A stretch of 64,000 bases of DNA from Cyclina sinensis (Eukaryota > Mollusca > Bivalvia > Venerida > Veneridae), in the NCBI GenBank assembly GCA_012932295.1, contig JAAONU010000018.1:1668206-1732205 (forward strand), given 5' to 3'. The translations under genes and the position numbers were made by a program. How positions within the stretch are numbered: position 1 is the first letter of the stretch; each line of letters opens with the position of its first letter. The notes beneath the pieces were generated by a model that was not told the origin of the DNA, ran no database searches, and was given only the letters and a program-made list of their open reading frames with translations. Shown piece after piece: positions 20,020-35,000 of the stretch.

Positions 20020-23000
20020 CTACAAATTATTGTTAGAGATTTTATGTTGGTTTGTATCAATCAGCGCACACGGAATTCACACAGAAACTGTTTGTTTTGG
20101 CCGTAGTTATTTAGTCATTTTTTAAGATAATGAAACAAGAGGGCCATGATTTCCCTGGGTCGCTCACCTGAGTACTTTCTGTATGGGCCTGTTGAGCAAA
20201 CAGGTTTTGAATTTAAGACTTACTGAATATCTTATATATTTTTTTTTTACACAAATAGAACCCTGGCGCGGGGCCAATTTGACCTCGGGGACATAATTTG
20301 AACAAGCTTGATATGTATCCACTACACATATGTACATAAACATATCTAAACTATAGGGCATACAGTTTAAAAAAAAACAGATTTTCAAAGTTTTTCCTTT
20401 ATAATCCTATGAACAATTAAGTGACCCCCGGGCAGGGCCATTAATGATCCCAGGGAAATAATTTGAACAATTGTGGTAGAGGGCCGCTGGATGATGTTCC
20501 ATGCAAAATATCTTAGGTGTAAACCTTACAGTTTTTCAAAAGAATATTTTCAAAGATTGGATATTCTACACAAAAAGGACCCCCGGGGTGTGACCAATTT
20601 TGACATCAGGCACAAATGTTGAACAAAATTGGTAGAGATTAACTAGATAATGCAACAAACAAAATATCTAAGCTTAAGGGCAAACGGTTTTACTCAAGAA
20701 AATTTTTAAGTCTTTCCTATATAAGCCTGTATAAAAACAAGAGAACCTGGGCAGGTCCGTTAATGCTCAGGGATGTAACTTGAACAATCCTGGTGAAGGA
20801 CCTCTAGATAATGCTCCATGCAAAACAATTTAGTCTTTAACTTACGGTTTCTCACAAGAAGATCTTCAACACCCTGATATCTCTATCAAGATAAAATATT
20901 GTTGGAAAGGCGTGAAGGAAATTTCTGTGAAATAAGTACAACGCGTCTAAATGATTCGATCCTTCTTTAATGTCTGCTAGCAACATGAATAAACTACAAC
21001 ATGACATCAACGTCTGACGTAAACGTAAACACTGAAATTGGCGCCAACGTCACGTGGAAATTGGCGTAAACATAACGTTACGTATTTTCGACAAATATCT
21101 TGTACAAGAATGACCCCCAGGGTGGGGGCAATTTTGACCCCAAGGGCATAATGTAAACAATCTTGACTGAGGTCAACTAAGCAAATGCAACATACAAGTT
21201 ATCTAAGCTGTAGGACGTACGGTTTTACACAGAATTTTTTTAAGTCTTCCCGACCAAAGCCTTTCTAAAATCAAATGACCCCGGGGACTCCATGGACATA
21301 ATCTGAACAATTTTGGTAGAGGACCTCTAGCTGATGCTCCATGCAAAATAACTTGGCTCTAGGCTTTGTGGATTAAGACAAGAAGATTTTCAAATTTTCC
21401 CTATATAAGCCTATGTAAAAATTAATTTACCCCCAGGGCAGTGCCTAAGGGCATACATTGAAAAGTATTGTTACAGGACGTCTAGGCTACCATGTATGCA
21501 AAATATCTAAGATTGTGGTTTCAGCCAATAAGATTTTCAAAGATTTTCCTTTCTGTTGCCATATCAACTAGAGTTCTTCATGGAATTCAATTCAGGTGAG
21601 CAAACAATTGCTCAGGTGAGCAAACAATCAACAGAAATGCAATTAAACAGGGGGTAGTTAAAAATGTGACAGATACTTTTATCGAATAGAAACGTGTCAG
21701 CGTATGTATATTGTCAATAGGTGATGGCAATATATATCTTTTTGCATAAAAAGGTGCATGTGCTGAAATATCATTAAGAAATTACGCAACACGAGTCGAA
21801 ATCAAATGCCAGAGCGGACTGACAGCGGCTGAATAAGCAATATAAAACCAGACATGGCAAATAGGCATAGACTGCTTCTAGAAGGCATGCTGGTGATATT
21901 TTGAAGATATGTACTCAGAATTCAGGAGTAGATAACAGATATGCCGAAGATTAATATTTATATATCAAATTTCCTCTCAGTAGCTATCAAAACTAAGGCA
22001 TGTCACAAAGTAAGAATTGTTTGCTTTGAGATCTTTGTTATATTTTGTTTACTTGCAATTACTTGTTTTCAAAAGAAAGACTAATGCTACTTGAAGACGT
22101 TCTTGCACATATTGATAGAGATATCAGGGTGTTGAATGTAGAATAGTTCCTATCGTAAATAAATATTACATAAAAATGAAAAGGAGATGCAGGACACCAG
22201 TCTCTGACGCGCAGCATATACCATGTTATCAGGTACCACCAATTAAAGAAAGTCTTGGTTCTTTCCCATCTGATCAAATAGTACCAATCAAATACAGCTG
22301 TTTTCACCTAACCAGTCATAATTTGGGTTGCGAAATGGAAGAAGTCGATTTTAAGCTTTTTAATGTTTAGAAAATTTGTAATCGATAGTTTTCATTACTA
22401 GCTAAGTTGAAGTTTTTTTTAATTACCCAATTTAGTTATATTAAGCTGTTACGTGAACTGGAATGCAGGATAATGCACTGAACTCTATAGCTTAAAATGA
22501 TTTTCGTAAACCCCAGTTTTTGAACTTTTCTTATTTTCTACAGTTTTATAGTTAGACTCTGAGTTACAAGGTCTAACTCAGTTACTTACACCCAAGTTCG
22601 TTAATCTTTTCACGAATTGATAGGAAAGACGAAAATTTAAAAGCCAAGCGCATATTTTTGTGCGAAATACGCATGCGCAATAAAGAAAGGAGCAAATTGG
22701 AAACGTAATTGTACTTCTACATTTATATCAAGAGCGACTGATTAATATTTATGTGACAACAAGCTTCTAGCTTTTTTACCCATTATTGTCATGTTCACAC
22801 TCATTATTTTTGTATTGTTACATACTAGCATAGGAACCGTAAAAGTTAAATGCTGAATGAATTATTATTGTTGTTAATAGTAAGTTCCAGTAGAAATACA
22901 AGGTTTCCCGCACCTCCACTAACATTTCTTATTGTCTTTCGAATGAGATGTTAAACCGAGATCCCATGTATCAGTGTTGTAAAGCAAAAGAACCAGCGGT

Positions 23001-26000
23001 ATCTCTGGAATGGGATGCTTTCTGACATTGCACTATCCCCACAACCTAAAATAACTCACCTCTGCTAGGGGGTCGGTTATATGGGCAACCGGTATCGACA
23101 ATTTATAAATTCACATAGGTATAGAGACTCAAGTTTTAAATGGGAAAGAAGTATTAAATAGATGGGTACTTGAAAAAATAAACCAGACAGTATTGTAAAC
23201 GTCAGTAAATCCCTTTTCTTTCAGTTGCATTATATGAGGTGGAAAATTGCCATGGGAGAGAAATTAGAATTATTAAGAAGTAGTCAACCAGATCTTAAAC
23301 TCATAAGGAAACGATGGGAATGATGAAGTATTGAGTGCACCTGTCTGGAGTTAGAAGGGTTTGTAGAGCTTTTCAATATATTTACGTTTTAATGATAATG
23401 TTTAATTCAGTAAAGGATTAAACAAGCAGGTTTTTGTGAACTGTTTTAGTGTTTATCATGAATATTATTTTTTTTCGGAGGAGATTTCTACGCATTAGCA
23501 GTCGAAACCCTTTAAAAAAAGTTGTACTTTGACCAAATTTTTTAGTTTGAAAAGTGCTGAAGAGGATTTTATGAAAATCAGACGAAAAATTAAAAAAGAT
23601 CTGACAAATAATCAAGTTCCCAGTATCGTATACATGTGAAATATATCAATGGATATTCCCGTATATGGTTTAGATACGGTACCCCTATATTTTCGAACAC
23701 CTCAGTATTCTTAACAAATACGTATATGGATATTTTTCGTATCCTACAGGTCCGTAAATATTCCGTAAATGACTGAAATTCCCGAACACCCGATGATCCG
23801 AATACGGATTATTATACTTTGTCCTTATTATGCGAACACGTCCTGAATAAGTCCGTATATCTAAAATATCCCGGACGGTATACTCCCGTATATTAACGTA
23901 TTTTACGCAGTTATATATGCAGAACCATGAATGAACTGATGAAGACAAAGTCTTTAGTTAAGCATTACCTTCATATTTCTATCTGTTATAAGGTTTTATG
24001 AGTGAAGACTCGTTTAAGTGACATATAAATATCAGTTGACAGTCAAAACTCAGGAACCTTTCAGCTATAGTAGGATCAATACTTAGCAGACACTCGATAA
24101 ACTAACGGAAAGGTAAGCTGGCAAATGCTCAATTATAGTCCTTTCCGTTGTTACACCGGATACGAATTAAATGTTTTGCTTTAAGTATCTGAATATCAAC
24201 ATTATGAATCATTTAAAATCCTCACCTGCTGTTGCATATCTGCTGTCAACGCCAAAGCTGGAAGGAAAATACTTTCTGGAATATTGTTTGCGTCCTTGGA
24301 ATAATGGACTGCTTTAAGCGCCTTTTCACATGCCTGTTTTGTTTAAAATACTTGTCATTTAGTATGTGACAAACCTACCATAAATATTATGTCATGTTTA
24401 ACGTTTTTTTCTTGCAACTAATAGCAGTCCTGTGTATCACAATTTTCTTACATAGTTTTGTAAGTAATGGTCTGTTTAAGACGATTATCATACAATTCAA
24501 CAGTAAGAAGACAAAAACTTAAAATGTGACTTCAACGAAAGACGAGAAACATTCAAACCTTTCGCTAAATATGTATCAGTTAATGTCAAATTCTGTGCGA
24601 TAAACCATTTACAATAGTACATGTCTACCATAATATTTGAGTATAGTTTATATAGTACTCATTAAGAATTTTGCTAAACAAATATGTTACTTTAAAATGA
24701 ATGCCAGCATTTGTCTCTTACCTGATGACAAATGTAGCACACCCAGTTGAAGGAGGATATCCCATTTGCTGATGGAACCATATCTTGAGCAGCGAGAAAG
24801 TCGTTTTTTGCCTGACGAAACCATCTTTTGGCTTCTTCGTGGTCAGGACGTATAATTCTTGATGAAGAAGAATGTGCATAACTTCCTGTTCTTTCGGATC
24901 TACTGTAATCATCGAAATTATCATAATACGCTCTTGCATAGCTTCTGGCCCTTCGAAATACATTCTCATAGAATCTCGCGGATGATTGAGAATATTTAGA
25001 TTTTCCGCGAGACATTTCTTCTTGAACATCATCGATTAGTATCTCTCCATTTTCAAGACGACTTAGTATTATTTGAATGTACTGAAACACTTTGGTACAG
25101 TATTTTTCATTTTCTCGATTTTTATCTGGATGCCATTCTAATAGGATTCGTCGAACGACACGTTTTCTATCCTTCTCAGGCAATTTCCAGGCTTGTATCA
25201 GTGCATCTCTTATAAGTTTACATTGTTTATCAACTGGTATTTGTTGTTGTCTCTGCTCTCCTGTGCTAACCTGTACCTCTCTAGTAGGATTTATTTCTCT
25301 GCGAACAAACCTGTAGAGACGATATATTGGAACCTCCTCAGAAGGTATATTTGCATTACCAGTTTCAACAATATAAGTTCGTCTTAAATCGTCAGTTCCA
25401 ACTGAAATACTCACTTCTTGTATAATTCTTACATAAATGAACACAGGAGTTAGACCACTGTCTCCTTCCATATCTTCAGAGACGTCTTCTAGTTCCATAG
25501 CGACACAATCATATTCATAGTCCTTAAACGGACTGATGCCTTGAACCAAAAACGGAACGAAATGGGACTCTACATATGTCCCAGGCTTTGGAAAATAGTC
25601 ATATGAAGCATGTGACTCTCCATACTGTTTGATTTGAAGACCATCAAGAATTGTAGGGATTTTCTGTGGTGTCTCAATCTCTTGAATAAGAAGAGTCACG
25701 TGAACAACAGATTCTGCATTAAGACCGCTGGCGCACATTTTCAGAAGACGCACTATACCGTGCAAAATATTTGTGACTTCTACCTTCCGCGTTCTGCTAG
25801 TGTCTTTGAAATAAAAAGAGTTTGGGAGATTACTGGATTTGGTGATGTGATAAGCAATGTTTCTCTCTGATCCTTGTACAGCATTGCCTTTGTATTTTAA
25901 TACAGTCCGAAGAGCAGAAACTTCTACAACCGTTATATTATGAAGCCTTGTTCTCACTTCAGTTTCTGTGCGTTCACCGTTAAAATTTTTCTTTGAATTT

Positions 26001-29000
26001 CCGTCTGTACACTGATGTTTAATCAAACGACACAGCCCCGTCACAAGCTCACCAGAACGCAGAAATGCCTTTATTTTTGAAGCCTTTAAGCTGTTTACTA
26101 TTCTTTGTGCTGATCCTTCTTCCATGCAAACTTCTTCTTCTATAACATCTGCCAAAAGATCAGGCCTCAAATCAGCTCGCCATTTTGAGAAAACGTCCTC
26201 AAAAGAAAAAGAAGATATCTTTAGATCAAGAAACGACTTCCCAGCGCAAAGATCAAGTGTTATATTTCCTTTTAATCGTTGTTCAAATGAAGGCTCATTT
26301 GAAACAATTATATCTCTGGAATTCTTGAGAATCATTTCTTGTGTCGGAAGAAATACATCTTGCACTTCCTGCACGCTACTGTCACTTCCAGTGTCTATGT
26401 GTATCAAACCTCTAAATGCAGTTCTTACTATAGCTCTCTCAGAAACATCCATTACACTTTCTTTACATTTTTCTTTGACTTTTTGTAACACAGACGCGTA
26501 GTGACAAAACATAACTTTTGTCTCACATCCCAATACTTTAAATAAATCAAAGTATTTACCATAGTAGGTTGGTGCCTTGTACAAATACGGCTTTATCTCT
26601 AATCCTGATGGCAGGTCGATGACGACTTCACTTATAAAAACAATATCTTTATCCTCTGGTATATGTATGAAAGGTTTCATCTGAATCTTTGATTTCACCT
26701 CTCTGCTTAGAGTTTCACAATTTTCGCCAAAGAACTCATAAAAACATAACATTTGATTTTTAACAAAACTATCACTGACAGTATTTGTACTAAGTTTTCG
26801 TTTGAAAGAGTCACAAACATTCTCGCAATGAATAACAACCTTGTTGACAGGTGGTTTTTCCTGTATCCCCAGATTAATTCTTACGTCTTTGTTAAGTTTC
26901 TGACAAAGGTCATTGGAAATCAAGGTAATGCTTGACCAACACAATCGCATATGATTTGAAGAAACGGCGTCGTTGAAGCAAATTAAGCTTTCATGGTCAG
27001 AATACTGTTTGCACACGTCTGTATATTCTGTCTCTATCGGATGATGTTCTATAAATCTGACCGTCCTTATTTTGGAAATGGTTCCTCTTTCCCATTGTGT
27101 TCCATTATTTTTACAGAATCTTGAAAGGAGCGCTCTTGACTTCTTGTGAATACTTTCTAAAGGAACTTGTGAATATTCTGACTGAAGCGTTCGAGCAAAT
27201 CGCAACATTAGTTCATCCGTGACATCACAAATCAAATCAAGCTTAATGAGAAACTGTCTCCATTCAGATGACAAGAGATCCTCTGGAAGACATTCACATG
27301 GTTTTACCATGTGTTTGAATACTGTGTCGCATGGATCAAACAACTGATTCGGTCTTTTCATTTCACCACTGACACTCACAAAAGCAACTTTTTTCAGCTC
27401 ACTTACTATTTTTAACTCATTTCCCGTAAGGACCCGTTTGTGTCCTATTCTGTCTCTAATGTACTCTATATGTTCCATCCAGTACTTCTGTGGAATTGCA
27501 CTAAACCTTGGCAGTATTTTCTGTCCATAAACATCCATTATGTCTGCTTTTTGCAGTCCTAAGAAACCATATAAAGACCCAAGGGCATCTTTCTCCTGTA
27601 ATAAGGTGATATGACATTTATCAGCCCAGGTCTGTATACCATGAAAAGGCATTCCTTTCGGCAGGACTAGAACCTCTTCTGTACTTGCAATATCTGTAAT
27701 GGTACCTTGTTGGGTTAAATAAAGGGGCAGTTGACGAAGTGTTTTAACAATTGAATTTGTTTTGTCATATTGCTCTAAAACTTTCAGATTTCTGCCAAAA
27801 AATCCAAGTATCTCAACTGCGTCAGTTTCATTAATGTCAGCTGTAGTTTGCAGTGTGTTCTTGTGATAGGCGAGACATTGTAACAAATCATATGGTCTGC
27901 CAAGTGATGCTACAATATTTTCCATAGATTTTGTAACTTCTCTGTTTTTCTGACAGTGAACGAACGCTTTGCCATATAATTCTGGCAGATAAAATTTATT
28001 AATTGATTTACCTACACCATCCAGTTTATCACCATACGACAGATACAGCACATGTGTTGTTTCTGAAAATGGAATGAGGACAACATTGCCATTAACGTGT
28101 ACACTTGGCAAAAACGACCATTTTTCTACCTTTTTAATATTGCCTGTCAAAATGTCTGTGTCAATCCGAAATGATGTATTCGCCTTTTTGTCTTCACTTG
28201 TCTGACATGAGCATTCACCAAGGAAGTCATACAGTAAGGTCAGCAACTGTTGTGAAATAGATGGACAATGTTCCTCCCCATTCTCAGTTAATTTGACTTC
28301 AGAACCATTACCATATAATTCGATATCAAGATTGTTTGGTAGCAGCCTGACAAAGTCTTCGAAATCAAACCCTTTCAATATGTTGCAGTTAATATTCTTT
28401 GGCTCTCTAAATAACGGCAGAATGTCTTCATGAACGAATAGATGCTCACATTTTGGAAGGAGTTTTGAGTATTTCGATAAGAAGACAGGTGCATTTTCCG
28501 AACATATTCTTATTTTACCATCGGCTGTCAGCAAAACAGGCAGACCTTCCATCTTTTTGTTAAAACTTTCGTCAAGCATGAGGAAGTTCAAGAGAACTCT
28601 TAAATTATTTGATGTTAAATACTTCGTTTCCGAGATATGAAATCCAACAGGTCCAATTTCACATCGTGTTTCCTTGGCACTTGAAAACGTTTTAAGAAAT
28701 GAAATAACTTGAGAGGGTGTTGATGTAGGAATTTGTTTTATTCCTGCCTTTTCCATTGCTTCTCGAATACTGTTAGGAGTTTCAAGCAATTTCATGCCAA
28801 ATGTCTTTAACAGGTTTTTTATTAAATACGTATCTCTCATTTTGGCAAAGTGCACTTTTTCCATTTCTGTATGTATGGTATCAAAAATTCCGCTGAAAAC
28901 TCCGTCTGGTGGTGTCTCTTCGACAACAGTCCAAACCGTGCAAAGTCGTTCCTCTTTTGATAAAGCCTTTGTTCCTCCCAGTGTTTCTGTTTCTAACTTT

Positions 29001-32000
29001 GTGTCAATTACACATGAAAACAATTCGATACGTTCTCGTACTATGTACTTGTAAAAACAATCAACCAAATTATTCCAGAAATCAGACGTACAGTTGTGAA
29101 TTGGAAAGTAGAAATGGAACTCAGAAAGAAGTGAGTGCAGAACCCGAATTTTCTGTGATGGTTTGGTAATTTTAGTGATTATATCGCGGATATGCAGCAG
29201 ACCAGATATCCAAGCTGGAATAATGACAGCATTCACTACACACGTGTTCCATTTGTTTCTATATCCGTCCTTCCAAAGATCTCTCCTGGCTTCGTGGTCA
29301 AGAGCAAAATGTCCATTCACGTGAACCGGCAGGCCTGTTGTAACAGGTAGTGGCAAAAAGCAGAAAAGTTTCCCGAGAAATGTTTTACTTCGAGTCGTCT
29401 CTGAATTGACTGTTAAGTTCTCTTCCTCAAATACGTTCTTTGGGTAAGATCTACCAGAATCTTGTGAACTAACTGGCTTTTCAATTGCTGAAATTGTTTT
29501 CTTTAAGCCATCCCTGAGCCGTATTGCTACTCCTCCAAATGGCGAAAGTCCTAAGTCTCCATTATTTAGATACTGTTTTAATTCATCTAAATGGTCTACA
29601 GTTTCTGTTCCCGTGAAGCCAAAGCGCTGTATTATCATCCAGTGCTCATAGTAGTGGTTATCTGTTACTGCAATTTGGTAGGTCACTTCTAAAGGATCTA
29701 TTTCAAAGTTGTTTGCTCTTCTTTTAATGTTTTGTTTGGTAATGGTATCAACATTTTTGTTAAATGTATTTCTGTCTCTTCTAGCTGATTCTGATAATTC
29801 AGTTTTCACAGCATATTCTTCAATCAGCCCTCCGGATGTTATATTTGAAATTCTTATAGAGCTGACATTTTTTAGAAACAAAACACATTCGAACATATCA
29901 TCTTGAAAGGAAAGCAGAATGTTATCCATTTTTGAAGTTGAAATTTCTTCGTCACTTATTTCTGACGATGTGCTTCGAAGGGGAAACCGAAAAACTGTAC
30001 CAACGTCACTTTCCATCAAGTCGCTCAGGGAAAAACCAACGATGTGATCTGAAAAGTTGTTTTCAAGATCCTCAAGTTTACACATAATTCCAGGTTCCAG
30101 TGCTGTTGCTTTAGGTACATGTTGACACAACGGGTCAAAAATAAACAGGCAATTATCAGCATCGTCAGGTCCTATAGTCACAAAAGACGGTGTATCTGTC
30201 AGATGATAAACTGCATTAAATCCAACGCCATATTGTCCGGTTTTTGTAGGGTCATCGCTTTTACTACCTCGTCCAAGGTTATGAATTCCTTCGATATCTT
30301 TTTTTGTGAAACAGCTGTTGTTATAAACACACAAAGACGGACCCTGAAGTACTTCGCAAGAAGACTGGAAAAGCCTTTCTGTTGAATGTGCACGATAGTC
30401 TTTAACAAAATGTATTTCGGTTGCACCCGCATCATCAGCATTTTGTAGTAGCTCTTTCATAATGCTTGAATCACATGGGTATGCCTTCAAGAGACCCTTT
30501 ATCCTAGTAACAAGGTCTTCTCGTTGACCAAAAGATACACCCACTGATATATCTTCAAAACAGCGAAGTCGTTTTACTTTCACTCCTAGATTGTGAGCCA
30601 GAGATGGTGCAATTGACTGATGAAGAATTTTCATTGATATACTACTGATATATTCTTCATTTTCAACGACCATCTGATAAGTCGGCCAGAGTTTGCATTC
30701 CACGTCGGGAGCAATGATTTTGTCATGAAATTCAGGAATGTCTTCATAAGAGCGCCTTGTATTTTGCAATACCTCATCAAGGTTTATCATTAAATTATTT
30801 ACTTTCTCAACATTCCCATCCATTCCTTCCGTTTGCTTTAATTTTTCTAAAGCTTCAATGACGGTTTCTAAACTAAAATGCTCCTTGATTCCTAGAAAAG
30901 AATATACTTTAGTTTTGTTGAGTTTGTCTTTTTCAGGAAGTCGATACAACTGTGGCCTGTGTTCCTCCTTTACAAAGAATGCAACGTTCTGAGCACGAAC
31001 AAGCTCGTCACCAATTAAAACAAAGGGATAGCCGCGTAGGCTATCTAGAGCATTTTTCTCTGTCCCATCTGTTTCAAATGAGTTGAAATTCTTTTCTAGA
31101 TGCAAAAATATCTTTTCATGTATCCTTGAAACGTCCTCAAACTGTGAGGCCTTGTCGATATACTCCCCAGAAATTACTTTCACTTGCTGCACAATCATTT
31201 GCACAGGTGTGCGCATTAACGTTTTTATTCCCAGTAAGTCAAATAGTTTTGGAGCGTTTTTAATGTTTTCCTTGAAAGACAAAATATGACTTTCATTAAT
31301 CAACAGACCAACAATTCCGACATAATCTTTCATATTTTGTCTGTATAAATGTTTAGATTGTCCTAGAAAAAGTGTTTCCGTCTCATCCATATGCTTTTCA
31401 CAGACATTTTCCCCACTCCATGACATAATTTCTGTCAGATCTTTGTTGGCCTTCCAAGAAAACCCCCACTCGACCGGTTTGGATAAAACTGGAAACATGT
31501 ACTGTTCTGTGACTTGTTTTAGTAAGTACTTCTCATTTTCGAGTTCATTCAATACACGATCTTGACACAAATAACGGACCAAGGCGTAACATCTTTCTTT
31601 TGCACAATTTGTGCATATTTCTGCCAAAGTAGCGATAGATTTGCATCTGTCCAGCAGACAACCTTCTGGAAGAAAAGATGTATTCATGCCAATCTCTACC
31701 AGTTTTGCAAGAATACTATCCTTGAGAAAATCCTTCGAACATATGGGAAAGATTTCATCACCGACGCAGTAGAGTGAAGCAATGAATGATTCTGGATGTA
31801 TCAGATCAGATGCTCTTGACAACTTATTATATGGCTCAGTTGGAATGCACCTGAGTTTACACATTTCCTGTTTGACCCTCTTACTTTGGCATTTTAAGGC
31901 AGCTATGATTAACGTATTTCGCTCATCTAACCGACTTACCCAGAAATCTGTATGAAGCGATTTAAAAAATGTCAGGAAAAATTCTTCTTCACCTATCATC

Positions 32001-35000
32001 GCCATGAGTATTATATTTTCACTTCCTCTGTTACATTGCATTATGTTTTCCATGATATAATCTGGCATTTCTATCAGTGTTTTATCATTTCTAGGTTGAA
32101 ATCGTGACAAAACCTCGAACGCTAATTCGCCAAAGATACAATTGCGTATTTTCGGATCCAGATAAGTTGCATTTTGAAAGGAAACCCATTTATCATTGCC
32201 TCTGAATACTTTTACATCAGTTTCAAAAACGGATTTGTAAAAGGCATTTTTAAATGGTATTACCAAGCTTGCACATCTCGATGGCCACAACTCAAAGTTT
32301 TGGGAGTGACTTTGTTTTATACTAGATGAGAAAGCAATTGTTTGGATAAGCTGCAAATGGGCACTAACAAGGGAGTCCTCCATCAAAGCTTCGTTCCAGG
32401 CATTGCCTTCACTACCTTTGTCATCTTCTGTAAGACTGGCAAGTTGACGTCGATCCGAAGTTACTGCAAAACATCCGTTTATATGTACTGGTAATTTTGT
32501 TTTCAACGGCAAAGGTAAAAAGCAAAATACATGTCCTTCAGTATAGAAGCCAGATGGAACACTTTTCAAATCGAAAATTTCGAAGTCGTCTGTTTCAGTA
32601 CATGGAACAGTAACGGCTGAAACAGGAACAACGCCTTTAGAGTAGAGACTTTTGTACATCCTTAGAGACTTTCCATTTCCCTTGGCCCATGATATTAGCC
32701 ATGTAGTCTCTGAATCCCGTATATGCTCACCAATGTCGCCCACAACTGTCTTAGTGTAGTCAGTGTGTGTCTGTCGAATGACACACTTGTGTATTTCTGA
32801 AAAATGGTTTTGACTTACAAGCAAATTGGGCATTCTTGACAACACACTTTCTTCTAAAGGCGTTTTGATACCTTGGTTCCATTTTACAGTATCTTTTTCG
32901 ATTTTGTAAAGAAGTCTTTGTTCAGATACGCTCGATGCATTTTCAGATAAATGGTATATTTCTAGGTGTTTTACGTTTTGAGTAAACAGAAGACAATTTC
33001 CAGCTGTTTCTATGAACATCCGCAAAAGTCTACTCATTTCTTCCTTTGTATATGAAACGGAGCATATTCGGCTCTCTCTAGCCTGTTGTTCTGTCCGAAG
33101 TGGAAGCCTAAATAATGTTCCATTATATTCTTGAAAGTCTTCTTTATCAATATTGCAACCAAATATACTTGCATAAGGCTTAAATTGGTCGATGTGTCTC
33201 ATGACAAGAGTCTTATTTGGGAAAGTGTATTTTAAGCCAGTTCCTTTTAGACGAAGAACGTTGCTGATATGTTTTTCGTGAGGGTCGAATAAAATTAAAC
33301 TTGACCCTGACAAAATACTCGGCAAGTCTGTCAAGTTGTAAACAGAGCAGAACCCCAGGCCAAATTTCCCAATCTTCTTCATATCTTTTTGTTTTGTTGC
33401 AGCATTTAACTTCGTGATGTTTTTAATGTCATCGGCTGAAAACCGCGCATCATTAAAAATCCAAAGAGCTGGACCTTGAAAAGACCTGAGTTCTTTGTTA
33501 AATACGCGATTTCTGAAGTTAGTGTTCTTCCGTTCATCATAAAGAAATCTTACCACCGAAGCCCCTGCATCATCTGCGTTTTGTATCAATTCCTTTGGAA
33601 CAGACAGTCCATCAGTGTATCCGTCACGAAGTAATGCATGGATACGTGTCGTCAGTGGTTCTTGCTGGCCCCATTCCTCAACCCCTAACTCTTCTGCTTC
33701 CATTAAAGCCCTGCGAGTCACGGACTTAATTTCAAGAGCCTCTACAGTACTTTTGGATACCATTTCATGCACAAAATGAACATTTTCATCATTTTCGAAA
33801 TAAAACATCGGGTCATCATCATACACACATTCCGAAATGGGAAAAAGTGTAAGAGAATTTGGATTATTGTCATCATGAACCATCATCAAAATTTCATGGT
33901 CATGGGTAGATATATTTCCATGCTTTATCTTTAAAGCTAATTTGTCTAAGATGTTGCAAACAAGTTTTCTGTCTCGAGACACTTTTTCGGCATCCTGCAA
34001 TGAACTATGAAACTCTTTTACTTGCTGCAAAGTACTTAGCAGGATGTCTGTTTCTTGTTTTACGGGACACCCAAATGCAGAAAAGAGCTGTGGCATATTT
34101 GCAAATTCATCTGGAACAAAAACAAAGTACGGCTGAAGATCAATGTCGCCATTTTGTTTAGAAACAATGACCTTTCCAGGAACAACAAAGTCCTCGCCAT
34201 TCCAGACTACACGCTCTATGGCCAGCGTTTGAGGATAGTTCCATATTTCACGATGGCGTTGAGATAAATGTGAATATATTACTTTCACTAAAGGCATAAT
34301 ATCTGGACGTTTTTCAACAGAATATGAATCTTTTATAGCTCTTAGCTGAAAAATAACTTCCTTAATGGCTGGTGGCTGTTTCCATCCAAATTCTGTATTA
34401 ATTTGCTGTGAAGTGCATGACACTATTGGAACTGATGCCCCGACAAGAAGGCTAAAACACGCCTCTTTTGCATCTGTCGGTTTGCAAAGAACTATGTACT
34501 CAGAAAGCCAGTGAACACATTCTGGATAAGGTGGTAGTCTCTTACTCTCAACTGGAATGCACGACAGTGTTTTAAGGCAGTCTGCAAGAGATTTACCATT
34601 GTGACACTTTTCATGTAGAAGTGTTGGGTTGGACTGTAACAAATTCATCAATGCACCTGCCTTTTTCAAACATTGTATTTCTTCTAAGCCTTCTTTCGAC
34701 CATTTGTCAAGCGTTTTTCCTACTTGAAATACAATATCTGCTGTAATATCTCTAACACTCCTCAAACCTAAAAAGTTTAAAATGCGTATCTTTTCATTGT
34801 TTAATCGCTTTTTTGTTTCAGGTAGAAGTGCCTCGCCCAAAAGCAAGTCCTTTAAAGATTCATCTGATGGGTCAAAGAGATCCGATGCTTTCCGCCTGTC
34901 TGACCCTACTTTCAGGAAACGAACATCTGAAGCAGCATTTATGATAGCCTGGTTGGTCTGAAACTGATGAAATTTGTTGAAGAAATATTCCATAAACTTT

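Noticed and set aside
26124..26501. Plus-strand open frames antisense to the sacsin exon
   Set aside because: They are shadows of a strongly supported minus-strand coding sequence.
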